In this document: one piece after another, positions 62,439-64,000 of the stretch
How positions within the stretch are numbered: the first letter of the stretch is position 1
How the letters are laid out: every line of letters starts with the position of its first letter
NCBI GenBank assembly: GCA_951828235.1
Contig: OX639965.1
Coordinates: 124,001-188,000 of the forward strand
Direction: 5' to 3'
Length of the DNA: 64,000 nt
Source: an uncultured Gammaproteobacteria bacterium
GTDB lineage: Bacteria; Pseudomonadota; Gammaproteobacteria; Steroidobacterales; Foliamicaceae
Position numbers and translations under genes: made by a program
Notes under the pieces: generated by a model
What the model saw: the letters and a program-made list of their open reading frames with translations, nothing else
Told to the model about the DNA's origin: nothing
The model's database searches: none

Positions 62439-63382
62439 TGTTCCGCAATGGCCCTTGCGAGGGTCTGGACGCTGTCACCCGCGACATCCAGCACGCCGAA
62501 GGGCATGAAGCCGTGGAATGCGGACGCAAAGTGCGTTGCGCTCACCCGCACGCCGCTTTTCTCCAGCTTCTCGGCAAACAGTTTCCCCTCATCCAGGTTC
62601 GGGTCGTGTCCGGTCGTGATGATCGTCGTCGGCGGCAGCGAGTCGAGGTCGGGGATGAAAATCGGCGAGACCAGCGGGTCTTCGGTGCTGGTGTCTTCTT
62701 TCAGGTACCACTGCTTCGCGGCCGACAAACCCGCGCGCCCGACCAGGTAGTTTCCGTCGCCGAACGAAATCCGCGATGTGTAGGCTTGGTGATCGTCCCG
62801 CAGGTCGAGGAACGGATACAAGAGATAGAGCGAGTTCACACGGTGGTTCGTCTGCCGCGCAATCTGCCATGAAACGGCCGTCGCCAGCGCTGCGCCGGCG
62901 CTGTCTCCCATGGCGCCGATCCGGGCGGGATCGATTCCCAGGGCTTCGCAATTCCCGAAGGCCCAGAGTGCGGCCTGGTAGCAGTCCTCGTGGGCGGCGG
63001 GAAACTTGTGTTCCGGAGCCCGCCGAAAATCGACCGAGAGATAGTGCGCCCCGGTCTCCGCACACAAGCGCCGCACAAATCCATCGTAACTGTCGACGTC
63101 GCCGACGCTCCAGCCGCCGCCATGAAAGAACAGCACCAGTTTCCCTTTTGAATCGGCCGCGGCGTGACTCCCCCGGTAGAAGCGGGCCGGGATTTCCCTG
63201 TAACCGGTCGGAATCCGAACGTCCTGGGTTTCCACGCCGTTGGCCGGTTCCCCCAGGAAGGTCTCCATCAGCGCGACCGTGTACCTGCGGCCGATGCGGA
63301 CCGGGTCGGTCTCGGACGCCAGGATTCCCATCAGGATGCCCTGGGCATTCTCGAGCAGGTCGGCGCACTGCCGGTCGATCAT
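62435..63382 (-). CDS. Alpha/beta hydrolase, HSL-type esterase
   Basis: From the ATG at 63382 this is 315 residues. LVLFFHGGGWSVGDVDSYDG supplies the oxyanion hole, GAMGDSAGAALATA the nucleophile Ser, and the C-terminal ITTGHDPNLDEG and HFASAFHGFMP the Asp and His. This is a complete hormone-sensitive-lipase-type triad. No signal peptide is seen, so it is cytoplasmic and acts on short-chain esters. It overlaps the dehydrogenase gene by 4 bp, suggesting a shared ester-then-alcohol pathway (inference). Confidence 0.9.
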   Translation of the reverse strand: MIDRQCADLLENAQGILMGILASETDPVRIGRRYTVALMETFLGEPANGVETQDVRIPTGYREIPARFYRGSHAAADSKGKLVLFFHGGGWSVGDVDSYDGFVRRLCAETGAHYLSVDFRRAPEHKFPAAHEDCYQAALWAFGNCEALGIDPARIGAMGDSAGAALATAVSWQIARQTNHRVNSLYLLYPFLDLRDDHQAYTSRISFGDGNYLVGRAGLSAAKQWYLKEDTSTEDPLVSPIFIPDLDSLPPTTIITTGHDPNLDEGKLFAEKLEKSGVRVSATHFASAFHGFMPFGVLDVAGDSVQTLARAIAEQ

Positions 63383-63404
63383 CGTTTTCGCCCTTCGCCG
63401 CGCT

Positions 63405-64000
63405 TCAATCGAAGCGCAGTAGAAACCGTATATCGTACAGGCGGGGCGCACCCATGAAGGCCGTTGCCACGCCCGAGAACTCCGCGGTGTTGAAGCTCTG
63501 GGCGGCGCGCGCCCTGTCCGTCAGGTTCGTGCCTCCCAGACGCACTTCCCAACGCTCATCGCCGCCGGAAATCGATACGAAAGCGTTCACGTAGGTCGCC
63601 GCGGCAACGGCGAGGTTGGGAGAATCCGTCGACTCGTTGGCGTGGTCGCCCTTGTAGGCGATATCGACATGCACCGTCCCGGCGAGGCCCGGCGTGAGCT
63701 GATCCGAGTAGGTGATGCCGAGGAAGGCGGTCAAGTCGGGCGCGTTCGGCAGACGCCGCTCGCTGACGTCGGTGAGCACGCCGGCAACCAGGGTCTCGAA
63801 TTGCTCGTATTCCGCATTCAGGTAGCCGACGGAAGCGTCGATCGAAAGACGGTCGTTGGGCCGGTAGGAAACCACACCCTCTATGCCGTGAATCTTCGCC
63901 GACGCTGCGTTGGTGAAGAGGCTGACGAACTGCCCGGTCACGGGGTCCTGGCCAAAGCCGTTCAACTGCAGGTCGTTGTAGTCGTTGTAGAAATACGCGG
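63405..64000 (-). CDS. TonB-dependent receptor, C-terminal part only
   Basis: The frame enters from the right edge and ends at 63405 with the outer-membrane signature YDIRFLLRFD. The beta-barrel strands are clear: SAKIHGIEGVVSYRPNDRLS, VGYLNAEYEQF, LPNAPDLTAFLGITYSD and RWEVRLGGTNLTDRARAAQS. The plug domain is off the window. The gene lies 22 bp upstream of the esterase and may be in the same operon, importing its substrate. Confidence 0.9.
   Translation of the reverse strand, partial: AYFYNDYNDLQLNGFGQDPVTGQFVSLFTNAASAKIHGIEGVVSYRPNDRLSIDASVGYLNAEYEQFETLVAGVLTDVSERRLPNAPDLTAFLGITYSDQLTPGLAGTVHVDIAYKGDHANESTDSPNLAVAAATYVNAFVSISGGDERWEVRLGGTNLTDRARAAQSFNTAEFSGVATAFMGAPRLYDIRFLLRFD

Overview
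The window looks like a chromosome segment of a high-GC, probably marine gammaproteobacterium. The basis is its TonB-dependent receptors, Tat-exported DUF1838 proteins, LysR regulator and lipoprotein signals. The exact lineage cannot be fixed from sequence alone. The two ends are GC-rich and metabolic, while the middle (about 15-58 kb) is an AT-richer, mosaic accessory region full of insertion sequences, broken genes and defence genes.

Region 1 (1-14.6 kb): a possible uptake/catabolic cluster with an alpha/beta hydrolase (cut by the left edge), four Tat-exported DUF1838 proteins, a LysR regulator, an NmrA-like oxidoreductase and a TonB-dependent receptor. It is followed by two decayed toxin-antitoxin loci in which the antitoxin is intact and the toxin is truncated. 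Next come a retropepsin-like protease, a DUF4870 membrane protein and a 1138-residue M1-M28-PDZ peptidase fusion.

Region 2 (15.2-27.7 kb): a defence island. One long minus-strand gene train holds, in transcription order, an AspBHI-like modification-dependent endonuclease, an XRE remnant, a three-gene McrBC/BsuMI-like set (unknown 491-aa protein, AAA+ motor, PD-(D/E)XK nuclease), a beta-class DNA methyltransferase, a small unknown protein and a Hachiman-like nuclease/helicase pair. Divergently transcribed are a Vsr endonuclease and a C5-cytosine methyltransferase.

Region 3 (27.8-42.7 kb): an intact IS5-type element with CTAA duplication, then a translationally coupled pair of an unusual dual-GHKL sensor kinase and a receiver-domain protein. 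This pair is the best candidate here for a poorly described system. It is followed by a broken HNH restriction gene, IS1595 and IS21 remnants, an IS1202-like element with a 17-bp target duplication, two unknown envelope-type genes, and an IS3 element that carries an IS110/IS1111 element inside it.

Region 4 (42.9-58.8 kb): DUF1838 debris and a segmental duplication (lipoprotein, SRAP, DUF1428, beta-lactamase-like hydrolase) present twice. The second copy is split by a DUF4143 ATPase, and the SRAP gene is broken differently in each copy. Between the copies lie a DUF1353 protein, an unknown membrane protein with an unknown 903-aa partner, an AAA15 ATPase, a second HNH fragment and an NYN-domain protein.

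Region 5 (58.8-64 kb): an AbrB-VapC module with a clear promoter, a formylglycine-generating-enzyme-like protein, a VOC lipoprotein, a frameshifted iron alcohol dehydrogenase, an HSL-type esterase and the C-terminus of another TonB-dependent receptor. This is again a metabolic cluster of the same flavour as region 1.
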